Below are positions 19,625 through 29,074 of a stretch of 64,000 bases of DNA, piece after piece. The stretch's first letter is position 1. Every line of letters begins with the position of its first letter. The stretch lies in assembly GCF_004769195.1 (NCBI RefSeq), contig NZ_RQET01000012.1, positions 1 to 64,000 on the forward strand. Direction: 5' to 3'. The DNA comes from Leptospira fletcheri (GTDB taxonomy: Bacteria > Spirochaetota > Leptospiria > Leptospirales > Leptospiraceae). The position numbers and the translations under genes are program-made. The notes beneath the pieces were generated by a model that worked only from the letters and a program-made list of their open reading frames with translations, ran no database searches and was not told where the DNA came from.

Positions 19625-21424
19625 TCAGACGTTCCGAGTAGGGCCTGTATCCGTTCTCTTTTGCCCGTTCTTTCGAAAAAAATCCGTGAACGAAAGGGCG
19701 AGAAGTGTAAGAAAGGAGTATAAGTAAAACGGGATATTCCCCCAACGTGAATAAAACGTGTTGCCTTCCTCCGAAAGACGGGTGACGGGCAATAGAATCG
19801 CTCGATTCCCGATTTCGCCCGATTCGATCGGAATGGCGAGATTTCGTCCGTACGGATCGACCGCAAGAGAGACTCCGCTGACCGCCGGGCGGACCAAGCT
19901 GAGTCCGAACTCGATGGCGCGAAATTTTGCCGTTCCCGCATGTTGCCAAGCCTCCGTCTTGGAGGAAAACCATGCATCGTTCGTGGGGTTTGCCAGAAGC
20001 GTAAAGACGCCTTTTTTCGCCTCTCGAAGGGAGTTTTGAACCAAAGACGGAAACATCGCCTCGTAACACACCAACGGAAGGATCTGGTATGTTACGCCTT
20101 CTTCCTTGGAAGGAAATCCGGTGGGATTCCGAAAGCGCTCGGGTGTTTGGATTTGGGCGATTTCTTCCGGAGTAGGCGGGGAAGGGCGAACGCTTCTGTG
20201 AAAGGATCGGAATCCTAAAAGTGGTACGGGTTTTTCCCCGGGAATATATCTGGACGTTTCGCTGAAGAGGGATCGTAGAAAAGGGAAAGACGATTCGAAA
20301 GGAAGGTATTCTCCGAAGGCTAAGAGACGTCGCTTATCATAACGCGTAATTTGTCCTGTTTCGGAGGAGAGCAATGTTACTTGGTTTTTCAGACCGTCCC
20401 GGAATTGATTCAACTCGTTGTACAATAAATCGGCTCCCGTCTTCCGGGTAATATACAGAGTCAATCCGTGGAAAGTGGACGAATACGATTCGTTAGGTGC
20501 TCCCCCTTCGCCCATGTCCGTCCCGTGAAAAGGAACGGCGGATTCCGGTAGAAAGATGATGTCCGGAGGAGGGAGATTTTCCAGGGAGCCCCGGAGCGCC
20601 ATCTCCAGATTCCTGCTCATCGCTTGGCCCAAGTATTCTGGGTTTTCCGCATATTCCCGCTTGGCGGGAGCGGTATTCGGTTGGACCAACAAAGCGGACA
20701 GTTTCAAATATCCGTCTTCGGTATTCGGAGTGCTCGACGGAATCTTATATTCTGTCGCGGTTAAGAGTCTGTATCCGCCCAGGATCCACACGAAACTGAG
20801 TACCGACGCAGCAACGATTCCGGCGTTTTTTTCTCCTGTATCTCTGAGCAGCGCTAAACCGGCACTCCCGAATAGCAGAAAAAAGCCCGTGCCGTATATT
20901 CCTGTGAATGCTGCCGCCTGCGAAAATGCAAGACTCCCTTCCGCTAGATTTCCCCAATACCAAGGGAATAATTGGGGAGTGATCATATCCGCTGCTACAA
21001 CGCATACGGGAAAGAGTAGCCAACGTAGAAGGAGAGAATCGCCGTTGTATATTTTATATTTAGAATATACTTCGAGGCATATTTTCCAGCCGTAAAAGGC
21101 GATCGGCAATTTGATATGCGAAAAGATTCCGTACACGAAAAAAAGGAGCCAAGAAATAAAAGTGCCGGCTCCCGAAATCGCCGATATCGAGGAAGGAATC
21201 CAAAAGAATACGGTAACGTTGACGAGTTGGGAAAGGAAAAGAAACCAATAGATCTGAAAACGGAGCGGCCAATCTTTCAGCTCCGTAAAAAGAAGGAAAG
21301 CGCAGAGGCCTCCTCCGATTCCGGCGGGAAGGAACGCGAAAGGTTCCATCCCGAAAAGGAGTCCGAAGGAGAGTCCGAGAGAGTATAGAAAAGGACGAAG
21401 GGGATTTTTCGGAAGAAAAATCAT
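19625..21424 (-). CDS. lnt: Apolipoprotein N-acyltransferase
   Basis: 599 residues. The enzyme adds the third acyl chain to the N-terminal cysteine of lipoproteins in the inner membrane, fitting the many lipoproteins here. An N-terminal multi-span membrane domain (about 1-230) precedes the carbon-nitrogen hydrolase domain. The catalytic triad is visible: Glu in IIFLPESAVPFHG (about 293), Lys in YDKRRLLAFGEYLPFE (about 362) and Cys453 in LPLVCYEAMFP. NPTNDAWFSSKTEAWQHAG and SGVSLAVDPYGR are also typical. The chain is longer than the E. coli enzyme (about 512), mostly through loops around residues 380-430. Its start overlaps the stop of the upstream gene by four bases. Confidence 0.93.
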   Translation of the reverse strand: MIFLPKNPLRPFLYSLGLSFGLLFGMEPFAFLPAGIGGGLCAFLLFTELKDWPLRFQIYWFLFLSQLVNVTVFFWIPSSISAISGAGTFISWLLFFVYGIFSHIKLPIAFYGWKICLEVYSKYKIYNGDSLLLRWLLFPVCVVAADMITPQLFPWYWGNLAEGSLAFSQAAAFTGIYGTGFFLLFGSAGLALLRDTGEKNAGIVAASVLSFVWILGGYRLLTATEYKIPSSTPNTEDGYLKLSALLVQPNTAPAKREYAENPEYLGQAMSRNLEMALRGSLENLPPPDIIFLPESAVPFHGTDMGEGGAPNESYSSTFHGLTLYITRKTGADLLYNELNQFRDGLKNQVTLLSSETGQITRYDKRRLLAFGEYLPFESSFPFLRSLFSETSRYIPGEKPVPLLGFRSFHRSVRPSPPTPEEIAQIQTPERFRNPTGFPSKEEGVTYQILPLVCYEAMFPSLVQNSLREAKKGVFTLLANPTNDAWFSSKTEAWQHAGTAKFRAIEFGLSLVRPAVSGVSLAVDPYGRNLAIPIESGEIGNRAILLPVTRLSEEGNTFYSRWGNIPFYLYSFLTLLALSFTDFFRKNGQKRTDTGPTRNV

Positions 21425-22479
21425 TTCGAATTCAGTCGTTTCTGTTCCGCTTCGTACGCTTTTCTTCGACCATATTCTTCCGCTTCCTGCGAGCCCAATA
21501 TTTTAGTTCGGATTGCGGAAATCGCCTTATCGCGATCCGCAGATTTTGCAGTCGGATTGGCTCTCAGCCAGGCTTGCTCCTCCCGATCGATTTCGGTTTC
21601 CTTGTTTTTTTGGACCTCGATATCCTTATAAACCTTTTCGATCCTATCCGCTCCGTCTTTGCCGAAGTATTTTTCCCTGATCGAGCGGAGTTGCGGATCC
21701 TTCTGAACCGCCGAAAGCTTGTTCATATCGTTTTCCCGAAGAAAAAGTTCCGTTTCGTACTTATTGAATTTGGGCTCCCGCTTTACCACCGCGTCGTAGT
21801 AATTTCCGTATACCGCCTTTCGATAATCTTCATAACGGTTTAACCTTTTGTCTCCCGGCAAATTCTTGGTCTCGCTCATAAAATCGGAGAGTCCGAATTG
21901 GTATTGTCTTTCCGATTCCTCCAAACCGAAAATCAGTTTGGCTTCCTGGTCGGAAAAAACCTCTCTCCTTTTCTTTTTGATGAGTTCGTAGGCTTCATCC
22001 TGTTTGATGTCCCGGGGTAGTTCGTAGGATCGAAGCACCTGTTCGTATGTGAGATACTTTCGGAACATGGCCATCAGCTTTTCTCCCGCCACTCCGGGGT
22101 AATGGTCCAATAGGAATGCCTTTACTACTTCGTTGCATTGGTCGATGGTGTAACCTGTCGGGCAACGTCTCCGCAATGCCCATAGTTCCGAGACTAAATC
22201 CAATTCGCCGTTTGCGGCGAATTTCATGATATCGTCGTAGGACAGCCATTCACCGTCCTTATAAATGCTGCGTGAAGTATCCATTACCTCGGGGTTGAGG
22301 ATCAATTCTCCAGATTCGTTGCGTGAAACCGTAAAACCGTCGGAGTCTTCCGCATTGGAGCCGTGGCTTCCTCGTTTGGAGGAAGGTTCCCAAACGATAA
22401 AAATAACGAGCATTATTAAAAAAACGCCGACTAGGATCAGCCGAATCTTAGGGGGGATTTGTTTGAGTCGTTCTAACAT
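21421..22479 (-). CDS. Lipase-chaperone-like (LifO/LimK-type) membrane-anchored protein
   Basis: 352 residues: a short basic N-terminus, one membrane anchor (LILVGVFLIMLVIFIV), a variable linker and a long helical, charged domain. Features reminiscent of lipase foldases are ESGELILNPEV near the start of the domain, FSDQEAKLIFGLEESERQYQFGLSDF and REKYFGKDGADRIEKVYKDIEVQKN, which resemble the FG(x)EAA-type helices of the family. The diagnostic RxxFDY motif is not clear, so the call is tentative. Foldases activate secreted lipases in the periplasm; no cognate lipase is adjacent. The ATGA overlap with lnt indicates translational coupling. Confidence 0.55.
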   Translation of the reverse strand: MLERLKQIPPKIRLILVGVFLIMLVIFIVWEPSSKRGSHGSNAEDSDGFTVSRNESGELILNPEVMDTSRSIYKDGEWLSYDDIMKFAANGELDLVSELWALRRRCPTGYTIDQCNEVVKAFLLDHYPGVAGEKLMAMFRKYLTYEQVLRSYELPRDIKQDEAYELIKKKRREVFSDQEAKLIFGLEESERQYQFGLSDFMSETKNLPGDKRLNRYEDYRKAVYGNYYDAVVKREPKFNKYETELFLRENDMNKLSAVQKDPQLRSIREKYFGKDGADRIEKVYKDIEVQKNKETEIDREEQAWLRANPTAKSADRDKAISAIRTKILGSQEAEEYGRRKAYEAEQKRLNSK

Positions 22480-22589
22480 GTTTTGATTCCCGTTCGAAGC
22501 AATGAAAGTATCTGCAAGCCCTATGCTGGCAAGAGGTTTTTGAAAGAAAAAACAATGGAAGAGAGACTCCGGTTCCCGAAACTATCCCT

Positions 22590-23600
22590 GTGCCCCGTCC
22601 GATTTTATATTATCCGAAAGGAACCGCAGGCGCGGATGCGATTTTTTCGCGGTTTAGAAATCTTGAGGTTCGTTCATATTCTAAGGAGGATTTGGACGAA
22701 ATCGCTTCTGTCGGTCCCGAAGTTTTGGTGGCAAACACGCGACTCGAAGTAAATTCGGAAACGTTTCGCAGGTTTCCCAGTGTGAAAATCTTCGCGACCG
22801 TCAGTTCTGGAAACGATCACGTAAATTTTTCGGATCTCAAGAACGAAGGTAGGATATTTCTGAATTCTCCCGGTTGCAATGCCGGTTCGGTCGCGGAATA
22901 CTGCCGGGCGGCTTTATCCTATTTTCTCCCCATCGATGAGATCCGAAGGAGATCCGTAGGAATCGTAGGATACGGAAATACGGGGAAAGCGTTCGCATCC
23001 ATACTGAAATCCGAAGGCATAGAATTCGCTTACCATGATCCGTATGTGAAAGACAACTCGGTTTTATTAAGCGAAATCTATTCGCGCGGGATCGTCAGTT
23101 TTCATGTGCCCTTGACTGGAGACGGACCTTATCCTACGAAAGGAATGTTCGAAGCGGAAGACGTGAGAAAGTTGGCGCCGAAGACTTTGGTTTTAAATAC
23201 GAGTCGAGGTGAAATTTGGGGAAGAGGGACGCTGGAAGAATCGCTTCAAAGGGAAGACTTGTTGAAAGTGATAGATGTATTCTATCCGGAGCCTCCACGC
23301 GGAGAACTTTTGCAAAGATTGGTATCTAGTAAAAATAGCATTTTCACTCCGCATATCGCCGGTTATAGTCAGAAGGGACGAATCACAGGCACGTATCGAC
23401 TGGCCGAAAAACTATGCATTCTTTACAAAGACGGCCCTTTGCCTCCTATGGAAGAATTTTTGATTTCCGATGGGGAATGGAAAACGAAAACTTTTTTGGA
23501 AAAGGAAGATGGGCTTCTTCGTGACGCATGGAAGAAGAACGATTGGGAATATTTCGAAAGAAGAAGAAACCATTACCCCGTAAGGATAGACGGGATCTAG
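22590..23600 (+). CDS. pdxB: Erythronate-4-phosphate dehydrogenase-like 2-hydroxyacid dehydrogenase
   Basis: 336 residues from a GTG start. The NAD-binding Rossmann motif is VGIVGYGNTGKAFA (about 130). Catalytic residues sit in NTSRGEIWGRGTL (Arg), DVFYPEPP (Glu) and TPHIAGYSQKGRITGT (His). The last motif, GYSxxGRxxGT, is characteristic of PdxB, the second enzyme of DXP-independent pyridoxal phosphate synthesis. It is shorter than E. coli PdxB (378) and lacks the full C-terminal dimerisation domain, so another 2-hydroxyacid substrate is possible. Divergently oriented to the lnt run. Confidence 0.78.
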   Translation: MPRPILYYPKGTAGADAIFSRFRNLEVRSYSKEDLDEIASVGPEVLVANTRLEVNSETFRRFPSVKIFATVSSGNDHVNFSDLKNEGRIFLNSPGCNAGSVAEYCRAALSYFLPIDEIRRRSVGIVGYGNTGKAFASILKSEGIEFAYHDPYVKDNSVLLSEIYSRGIVSFHVPLTGDGPYPTKGMFEAEDVRKLAPKTLVLNTSRGEIWGRGTLEESLQREDLLKVIDVFYPEPPRGELLQRLVSSKNSIFTPHIAGYSQKGRITGTYRLAEKLCILYKDGPLPPMEEFLISDGEWKTKTFLEKEDGLLRDAWKKNDWEYFERRRNHYPVRIDGI

Positions 23601-23606
23601 GAAAGT

Positions 23607-23887
23607 CCCCGCCCTACTCTGGGCGGGGGCCGGTGCGGTGGTACCCGGCCGAGGCGCGACGCAGACCAAGTATCAGAATTTTGTCGTTTCTACAAGAATG
23701 TTTTTTTCAAATCTTTGCAGGAGGTCATACAAAGAATACTGCCCAAAAAAAGATTTGTGAAAAAAATGAATTCGTGATAGAGCGGCAGGCGGGATTGGCC
23801 CACGAGCCCACCGCCTCCACCCGAACCTGGGTGGGGGCCGCCAAACAAAACACTAGTACGGCCCTAGTAAGACCGCCGCAAGAATGC
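23607..23887. repeat. GC-rich hairpins in gap between convergent genes
   Basis: The gap holds no gene. CCCCGCCC-tactct-GGGCGGGG at 23607-23628 is a perfect eight-pair hairpin seven bases after the pdxB-like stop, with no T-run behind it. A second hairpin of the same style, CCACCC-gaacct-GGGTGG, lies near 23817-23834. Between them is AT-rich sequence with several A and T tracts. The two GC-rich units have related form and may be copies of an interspersed repeat, or act as a bidirectional transcription barrier. Confidence 0.5.
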
Positions 23888-24538
23888 CTATCGAACCAGG
23901 GTTTTTTCCGTCGGGAAAAGAAGGTATTTCGGTCTCACATTCGCCAGAATATCGTCCAAAACGAAAATTTCTCTGCTTCCTCTTTTTCGTTCAAAAGGAG
24001 CTTCATACAAAAAACCTAAAACTTGGAACTCGGAGCGGATATATGCGACAAGGTCGTCTTGCCGAACCTTTCGACTGACGTCCAGATCGATCACCTTCCA
24101 TCCTGAAAATAAAAAATGAGTAATTAATAATTTCTTTATATCTAATGTGGAATCCCGAACCAAAAGAAAGAGAGAGCCTCCTCCTTCGTTTGCGTAAATA
24201 TGAAAACGAAAGTCCTTAACGAAGTCGGTCGTTTTCCAAGGTTTTTTGAATCGTATCTCGAAAGATTGATTTTTTTCTGCGGTCACTTCCACGAAGAGGG
24301 ACTTGGTGGAGTTCCTTTCCGGTGTTCTCAGAACGGAGGAAATCCGTATTTCCGGTAGAAAATCCTCCCCGAGTTTCGATTTTATGTTTTCCGGTCCGAA
24401 CTCTTCCGTTTCGAAATCTTGAACGAGTATTTCGTTATAGATCCGAGGGCTTTCAGTTTCGGAATTTTGGGAAAATATGGGGAAAGCGATCGCTAGCAAG
24501 AGGATCATCAATATTTTTGTTCGTCGGACTCTTTTCAA
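23888..24538 (-). CDS. FlaA-type flagellar filament sheath-like protein
   Basis: About 216 residues from a TTG at 24538; the frame is open to 24646 but the signal KRVRRTKILMILLLAIAFPIFSQ begins here, with likely cleavage after FSQ. The mature chain matches the spirochaetal FlaA outer-layer pattern: YNEILVQDFETEEFGPENI at the start, KKPWKTTDFVKDFRFHIYANEGGGSL in the middle, LFSGWKVIDLDVSRKV, and the terminal FVLDDILANVRP. FlaA proteins coat the periplasmic flagellum and affect its coiling. No second flaA gene is adjacent, so this may be a divergent paralogue. Confidence is moderate because similarity is in pattern rather than exact residues. Confidence 0.65.
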   Translation of the reverse strand: MKRVRRTKILMILLLAIAFPIFSQNSETESPRIYNEILVQDFETEEFGPENIKSKLGEDFLPEIRISSVLRTPERNSTKSLFVEVTAEKNQSFEIRFKKPWKTTDFVKDFRFHIYANEGGGSLFLLVRDSTLDIKKLLITHFLFSGWKVIDLDVSRKVRQDDLVAYIRSEFQVLGFLYEAPFERKRGSREIFVLDDILANVRPKYLLFPTEKTLVR

Positions 24539-24711
24539 GATACCTGTCCCTATTAAGAGTATCGACTTTCCACCGGATTTCCGATTCGAATTCGAAGGAC
24601 TCCGGATCCTAAAAACACTGCACGCGAAAGCATAAATTCTGGGCAAAAGCTATTGCGGACGTTCTTCCGATTTTACCTTGATGAATTTTTTTCGTTCCGA
24701 AATCTTACCCT

Positions 24712-25152
24712 ATGATGGACCCGGAAGAAGATCCTTTTATGCGGATTAAAACGGAATTTTCGGATGCGTTCCGAACCGTGTTTCGGGAATTTTTCGGGGA
24801 TGAAAAGGATCATCAATACGAGTTGTACGAATTGAAATCGGAGGAATCGGGTCCGAAAGGGGATTGGGCTACCTTTACTGTCCGAAACGCTTTGGGAGGA
24901 AGAGCCGTCGTTTTTCGCTTCGATCCCAGGTCCGAGGAATTCTATGCTATGCTGAAAGTGCAGGTTTTTCCGGGGGAAGAGGATTGGAATTTGGATTCGT
25001 TTTTCGAGAGAAACGGTTTCGTAAAAGCCGATTTTTGGGACGTTAAGAATTCGGCTGGAGAATGGCTCTTCCATTCTCTCGCCAGGCATTATCTCGGCAC
25101 AATATTCGTCTTTTGTCCTAGGATCTTAGAACCGGATTATATATTGGAATAG
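24712..25152 (+). CDS. Conserved-looking protein of unknown function
   Basis: 146 residues, acidic and rich in Phe and Trp (DEKDHQYELYELKSEE, WATFTVRNALGGRAVVFRF, FFERNGFVKADFWDVKNSAGEW). No signal peptide or membrane span. The predicted alternation suggests a small alpha/beta domain. No family is recognised. It is followed after 16 bases by a tiny membrane-peptide gene and then by comF. Two ATG codons (24712 and 24715) are adjacent and no strong ribosome site decides between them. Confidence 0.6.
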   Translation: MMDPEEDPFMRIKTEFSDAFRTVFREFFGDEKDHQYELYELKSEESGPKGDWATFTVRNALGGRAVVFRFDPRSEEFYAMLKVQVFPGEEDWNLDSFFERNGFVKADFWDVKNSAGEWLFHSLARHYLGTIFVFCPRILEPDYILE

Positions 25153-25168
25153 GGATTTTCCCGGAGGA

Positions 25169-25261
25169 ATGTTGGGTTCGGAAATTAGTATCATCATCTT
25201 ACTGGGATTGTTTGTCGGAATTCTTTACGGCCTCTGGGTAAAGAAACGCGCGGCAAAATGA
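25169..25261 (+). CDS. Thirty-residue single-span membrane peptide
   Basis: A short frame beginning MLGSEISIIILLGLFVG and ending LWVKKRAAK encodes one hydrophobic span with a positively charged tail, the expected topology for a real small membrane protein. A perfect GGAGG lies just before it, but only one base from the ATG at 25169; the TTG at 25172 has slightly better spacing. No homologue is recognised. The strong ribosome site and clean topology are the only support. Confidence 0.5.
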   Translation: MLGSEISIIILLGLFVGILYGLWVKKRAAK

Positions 25262-25335
25262 AGAAGTTGTCGGATCGGGTTCGGTCCGAGGATTAAAACG
25301 CGTGTGCCCGTCCGGTGTCCGGACCCGATGGGCAA

Positions 25336-26058
25336 ATGATCGATAAGATTCTTTATAAATCTCTAAATTACTTTTTCCCAATTCTTTGCGGAATGTGCGG
25401 CAAGGAGGATTTTCGTTCCGTTCGGAGCGGCCTATGTAGAATTTGCGCCAAGGAAACGCCTAGAATCTGGAAAAAAAAGGGGTGTCCGATCTGCTCCGGA
25501 AAAACGACGGAAGATGTTTGCGATTATTGCACATCGAGGAACGTCTTCTTTACGGAAGCACGATATCTTCGGGAAAGAACGGACCTCCTGGCCGAAGTCT
25601 TAAATAAGATCAAAAGTAGACACGAATATCCTCTTTCCCTGTTTCTATCCATCGGAGCTAAGACAGCGTTGAGAAGCTGGGGAAATCGAGGGATCGATGC
25701 CTGCTTTCTTCTTCCGAATTCCTCTTCGGGACGGTTCGGCTCGTTTCCCTTGCGGCCTTTTTCTCCGATGCGAGAGTTGCTTTCTCGAGCGGAAAAAACC
25801 CTCGGACTTCCTCGGATAGATCCTTTGCTCAAGAGGAGCAACTCTAGACAGGCGGGAAAGAGCTATGCGGATCGATTTTTCCATGCAAGATCTGCTTGGG
25901 AAATTCGCCCTTCTTGGCAAGGATGTTGTCCTTCTAAGGTGCTCTTACTGGACGACGTTTTTACGACCGGAGCAAGTGTAAATGAAGCTAGCAGGATCCT
26001 GCTGGAAAACGGAACGGAAGAGGTATATATTTTAACGTACCTCAGGACGATGGAATGA
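25336..26058 (+). CDS. comF: ComF family phosphoribosyltransferase-like protein
   Basis: About 240 residues from the ATG at 25336 (a GTG at 25315 is also in frame). An N-terminal zinc-ribbon region has four Cys pairs: CGMC, CRIC, CPIC and CDYC. The C-terminal type I phosphoribosyltransferase domain carries the PRPP loop VLLLDDVFTTGASVNEA (about 200). KRSNSRQAGKSYADR matches the conserved ComF segment. ComF proteins act in DNA uptake and processing in competent bacteria, and related GntX proteins occur widely. It lies beside dinB and recQ, so a DNA-metabolism setting fits. Confidence 0.88.
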   Translation: MIDKILYKSLNYFFPILCGMCGKEDFRSVRSGLCRICAKETPRIWKKKGCPICSGKTTEDVCDYCTSRNVFFTEARYLRERTDLLAEVLNKIKSRHEYPLSLFLSIGAKTALRSWGNRGIDACFLLPNSSSGRFGSFPLRPFSPMRELLSRAEKTLGLPRIDPLLKRSNSRQAGKSYADRFFHARSAWEIRPSWQGCCPSKVLLLDDVFTTGASVNEASRILLENGTEEVYILTYLRTME

Positions 26059-26060
26059 TC

Positions 26061-26088
26061 TTGACTTAACTATTTATCCGTTTAGTAT
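26061..26088 (+). promoter_or_regulatory. Likely dinB promoter very close to the start codon
   Basis: TTGACT, a 16-base spacer and TAGTAT form a good sigma-70-type promoter whose -10 element ends only three bases before the ATG at 26092. Transcription would then begin about 26095, so translation may begin at the GTG at 26101 with a nearly leaderless message. A dyad TTGG-ATGCT-CCAA overlaps this point (26089-26101 region). Confidence 0.5.
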
Positions 26089-26091
26089 TGG

Positions 26092-27195
26092 ATGCTCCAA
26101 GTGGTTCGGAAAATTTTGCACATCGATATGGACGCCTTTTACGCGTCGGTAGAGCAACGGGATTTTCCGCAATACCGAGGCAAACCGCTAGTGGTAGGAG
26201 GTCCTCCGAACTCGAGAGGAGTCGTATGTGCTGCGAGTTACGAGGCTCGAAAATTCGGAGTGCGATCCGCGATGCCTTGTTCCCAGGCGTCTAGACTTTG
26301 TCCGGAAGCGATTTTCGTGACTCCGAGGTTTTCGGCTTATCGCGAAATCTCGAACGTAATTCGGAATATTTTTTTGGAATATACCGACTACGTGGAAATG
26401 CTTTCTTTGGACGAGGCGTTTCTGGACGTAACGGAAAACAAGTTGGGAATCCCCTATGCGACCGAAGTCGCCAAGTCGATTCGAGCCAGGATCCGTCAAG
26501 AGACGGAACTGACCGCTTCCGCGGGAGTAGGCATAAATAAATTCACCGCAAAGGTGGCGACCGATCTTAAAAAACCCGACGGATTGACCGTAATCCGACC
26601 TGAAGACACGGAGACTTTCATCGCTTCCCTAGATGTGGGCCTTTTCCCCGGGATCGGCAAGGTTACATTAAAAAAAATGCATGCTCTGGGAATTTATACG
26701 GGAGCGGATTTAAAGAATCGAAGTGCAGAATTTCTCGTCCGAAATTTCGGAAAGGCAGGGCGATGGTATTATTCGATTTCCAGAGGCATCGATCCTCGTC
26801 CCGTAATACCCCATAGGATCCGTAAATCTTTGGGAGCGGAATCCACGTTCGAATCGGACTTGAGTCGTGAGGAAGATCTATTATCCGAATTGCGGGAGAT
26901 CGCCGAAGAATTAGAAAAACGTTTATCAGCCAAATCCTTTCCGGCTAGAACATTAACGTTAAAGATTAAATTCTCGGATTTCACGCTCAAGACAAGAAGC
27001 AGGACTCTACCGATTCCTCCTTCCCGCTCCAAGGAATTTTTCGATCTAGGAAAGGAGCTATTGGAGGAGTTTTTGATCGGAGACGGAGCGGTAGTTTCTC
27101 CGATCCGATTATTGGGCCTGAGCCTGTCCCACCCCGAATCGGAGTCGCAAAACGAAGACGAGTTTGCCGGTTCCTTATTTCCGGAAACGGACTAG
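26092..27195 (+). CDS. dinB: DNA polymerase IV (Y family)
   Basis: 367 residues. Translesion polymerase with the palm motif [15 protein letters not shown] (about 10-24), the second catalytic motif [12 protein letters not shown] (about 105), and [15 protein letters not shown]. The thumb helix-hairpin-helix [19 protein letters not shown] and a little-finger domain follow. It lacks an obvious C-terminal beta-clamp motif, although the tail is short and acidic. GTG at 26101 is an alternative start ([11 protein letters not shown]), supported by the promoter position. The stop overlaps the stop region of the convergent recQ gene by four bases. Confidence 0.95.
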   Translation: MLQVVRKILHIDMDAFYASVEQRDFPQYRGKPLVVGGPPNSRGVVCAASYEARKFGVRSAMPCSQASRLCPEAIFVTPRFSAYREISNVIRNIFLEYTDYVEMLSLDEAFLDVTENKLGIPYATEVAKSIRARIRQETELTASAGVGINKFTAKVATDLKKPDGLTVIRPEDTETFIASLDVGLFPGIGKVTLKKMHALGIYTGADLKNRSAEFLVRNFGKAGRWYYSISRGIDPRPVIPHRIRKSLGAESTFESDLSREEDLLSELREIAEELEKRLSAKSFPARTLTLKIKFSDFTLKTRSRTLPIPPSRSKEFFDLGKELLEEFLIGDGAVVSPIRLLGLSLSHPESESQNEDEFAGSLFPETD

Positions 27196-29069
27196 TCCCC
27201 AAATTTTTCCAAAATTTCCAGAATATCCTTACCGTACTGCTTCACTTTCGCTTCCCCCATTCCTTTAATCAGCATAAGGTCTTCGAGGTTAGCCGGTTTT
27301 TGCGTAGCGATTCGGACGATTACAGGATTTTGCAAAACCATGAATTTCTTCCATTTTTTTCGGCGAGCCGTTCGATCGCGGAAGTTTTTCAGTTCTTGAA
27401 CGATCAGCCTGTCTCCGGTCGGCGGCTTCTTTCTGGGTTTGTCGGAAAAGCCTTCCGTTTTTCGGAGAGTCTGTCGGGGTTTTCCGTGAATCGCTAGGGA
27501 AAGTTTAGGATATTTCTCCCCTTTCACTAGAATTCTTTTGGCGGATAACCAATCCTCCAAAAGTTTGAAAATGGATTCTTCTGCGACATGCCCTAGGCTT
27601 CCGTAAAATTTCGATCTATCCAAACGCCTACGTAGCACATCTTTGGATTTGGAGCCTCTTAATGCGCCCGCGATGATTTTTTTTCCGAATTTTCCAGGGT
27701 ATTCGTTTAACAAACCTTCGACCGCGAGCATTTCATTCTGATCGAAGGCGTGAGACTCCCGAGCCTTTCTCTTTTCGAATTTCGCCTTTTCCCTTTCCAG
27801 AAAATTCGTCCTTCCGGTATCATCTCCGTCTAGACAGGAATCGCAGACTCCACAAGGATCGATCTCTTCTCCGAAATAGCCGCAGAGAATCTGTTGTCTG
27901 CATCGGGCGGAGGACACATATTCTTTAACGTGAGAAAGAAGGGTTTCTCCTCCTTTGTAATTCGCCTCTTTGGAAAGCAGAAAATTCTGCACGCTCATGT
28001 CTCCAGAATGGAAGAAGAGAACGCAATCCGATTCTTTTCCGTCCCTTCCCGCTCGTCCTGCTTCCTGGTAATAACTCTCGAGAGAGGACGGAACTTGATA
28101 ATGCAGAACTAGGCGAACGTTCGGACTGTCGAGTCCCATTCCAAACGCGTTTGTCGCGACGAGGACGTTCGTTTTCCCCGAGGCATATCCGTTCTGGGTC
28201 TTTTCGCGGCTACTGTCGGTCCTGCCTGCATGATATTTGCCGACCTTGTAACCGGATTTTTTGAGAAGTTCGTAGATTTCGTCGACTTTGGATCTGGTCG
28301 CGCAATAGATGATCGCCTTTTCCGAATTTGTTTTTGAAAAATTCGTATTTTCTAAAATATGAATTAATTCTTTTTCTTTTTCCCGATCCGATTCCGGGTA
28401 ATGGATGCGGAATCTTAGATTCGGTCTGGCATAGGTCCCCTGGACTTGGACAGGTCGTTCCAGTCCTAGACTATCACAAATATCCTTCTTTACCCTGTCC
28501 GTAGCCGTCGCGGTCAGGGCGATCCACGGAATTCGATCTTTGTAGGTCGATCTAAGAACGTGTAATTTTCTGTATTCGGGCCGGAAGTCGTGGCCCCACT
28601 GAGAAACGCAATGGGCTTCGTCGACTGCTACTAATTCTAACGGAAGTTTTGGCAGGAGTTCCAAAAATGATCTGGATGTGGCCCTCTCGGGGGACACATA
28701 CAAAATTCGAATCTTTCCGGTAGCGGCTCCGGAAAGTATACGGACTTGCTCCAGATCGTCCTGGGTGGAATTACAGTAAGCTGCTTCCAGGCCTCTCCCT
28801 TTTAGGGCATCGACTTGATCCTTCATTAGCGCGATCAGAGGGGAAATTACCAAGGTCAGTCCCTGTGTTTGCGTAAAGGAAGGAAGCTGGTAAATCAAAG
28901 ATTTTCCCGCTCCCGTAGGCAGAACCGCTAGCACGTCGTTCCCGTTCAGATTGGATTCGATCGCTTCCCATTGCCCCGGTCGAAACTCCGAAAATCCGAA
29001 TGAAGAACTTAGGACTTTTTTCCACCGCTCCCGAATCGGAGAAGAAACCGTTATTTTAGAATCGGACAT
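27192..29069 (-). CDS. recQ: ATP-dependent DNA helicase RecQ
   Basis: 625 residues, close to the E. coli length (609). Helicase motifs are clear: Walker [44 protein letters not shown], and [40 protein letters not shown]. The zinc-binding site is spread over [29 protein letters not shown]. The RQC winged-helix region follows, then a C-terminal HRDC domain ([43 protein letters not shown]). The protein unwinds DNA in recombinational repair. It converges with dinB, with overlapping ends, and sits six bases downstream of mnmC. Confidence 0.96.
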   Translation of the reverse strand: MSDSKITVSSPIRERWKKVLSSSFGFSEFRPGQWEAIESNLNGNDVLAVLPTGAGKSLIYQLPSFTQTQGLTLVISPLIALMKDQVDALKGRGLEAAYCNSTQDDLEQVRILSGAATGKIRILYVSPERATSRSFLELLPKLPLELVAVDEAHCVSQWGHDFRPEYRKLHVLRSTYKDRIPWIALTATATDRVKKDICDSLGLERPVQVQGTYARPNLRFRIHYPESDREKEKELIHILENTNFSKTNSEKAIIYCATRSKVDEIYELLKKSGYKVGKYHAGRTDSSREKTQNGYASGKTNVLVATNAFGMGLDSPNVRLVLHYQVPSSLESYYQEAGRAGRDGKESDCVLFFHSGDMSVQNFLLSKEANYKGGETLLSHVKEYVSSARCRQQILCGYFGEEIDPCGVCDSCLDGDDTGRTNFLEREKAKFEKRKARESHAFDQNEMLAVEGLLNEYPGKFGKKIIAGALRGSKSKDVLRRRLDRSKFYGSLGHVAEESIFKLLEDWLSAKRILVKGEKYPKLSLAIHGKPRQTLRKTEGFSDKPRKKPPTGDRLIVQELKNFRDRTARRKKWKKFMVLQNPVIVRIATQKPANLEDLMLIKGMGEAKVKQYGKDILEILEKFGD

Positions 29070-29074
29070 GGTTT

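Noticed and set aside
23600..23887. Possible CRISPR array
   Set aside because: The repeats are only two hairpins of differing sequence with no regular spacers, and no cas gene is in the window.
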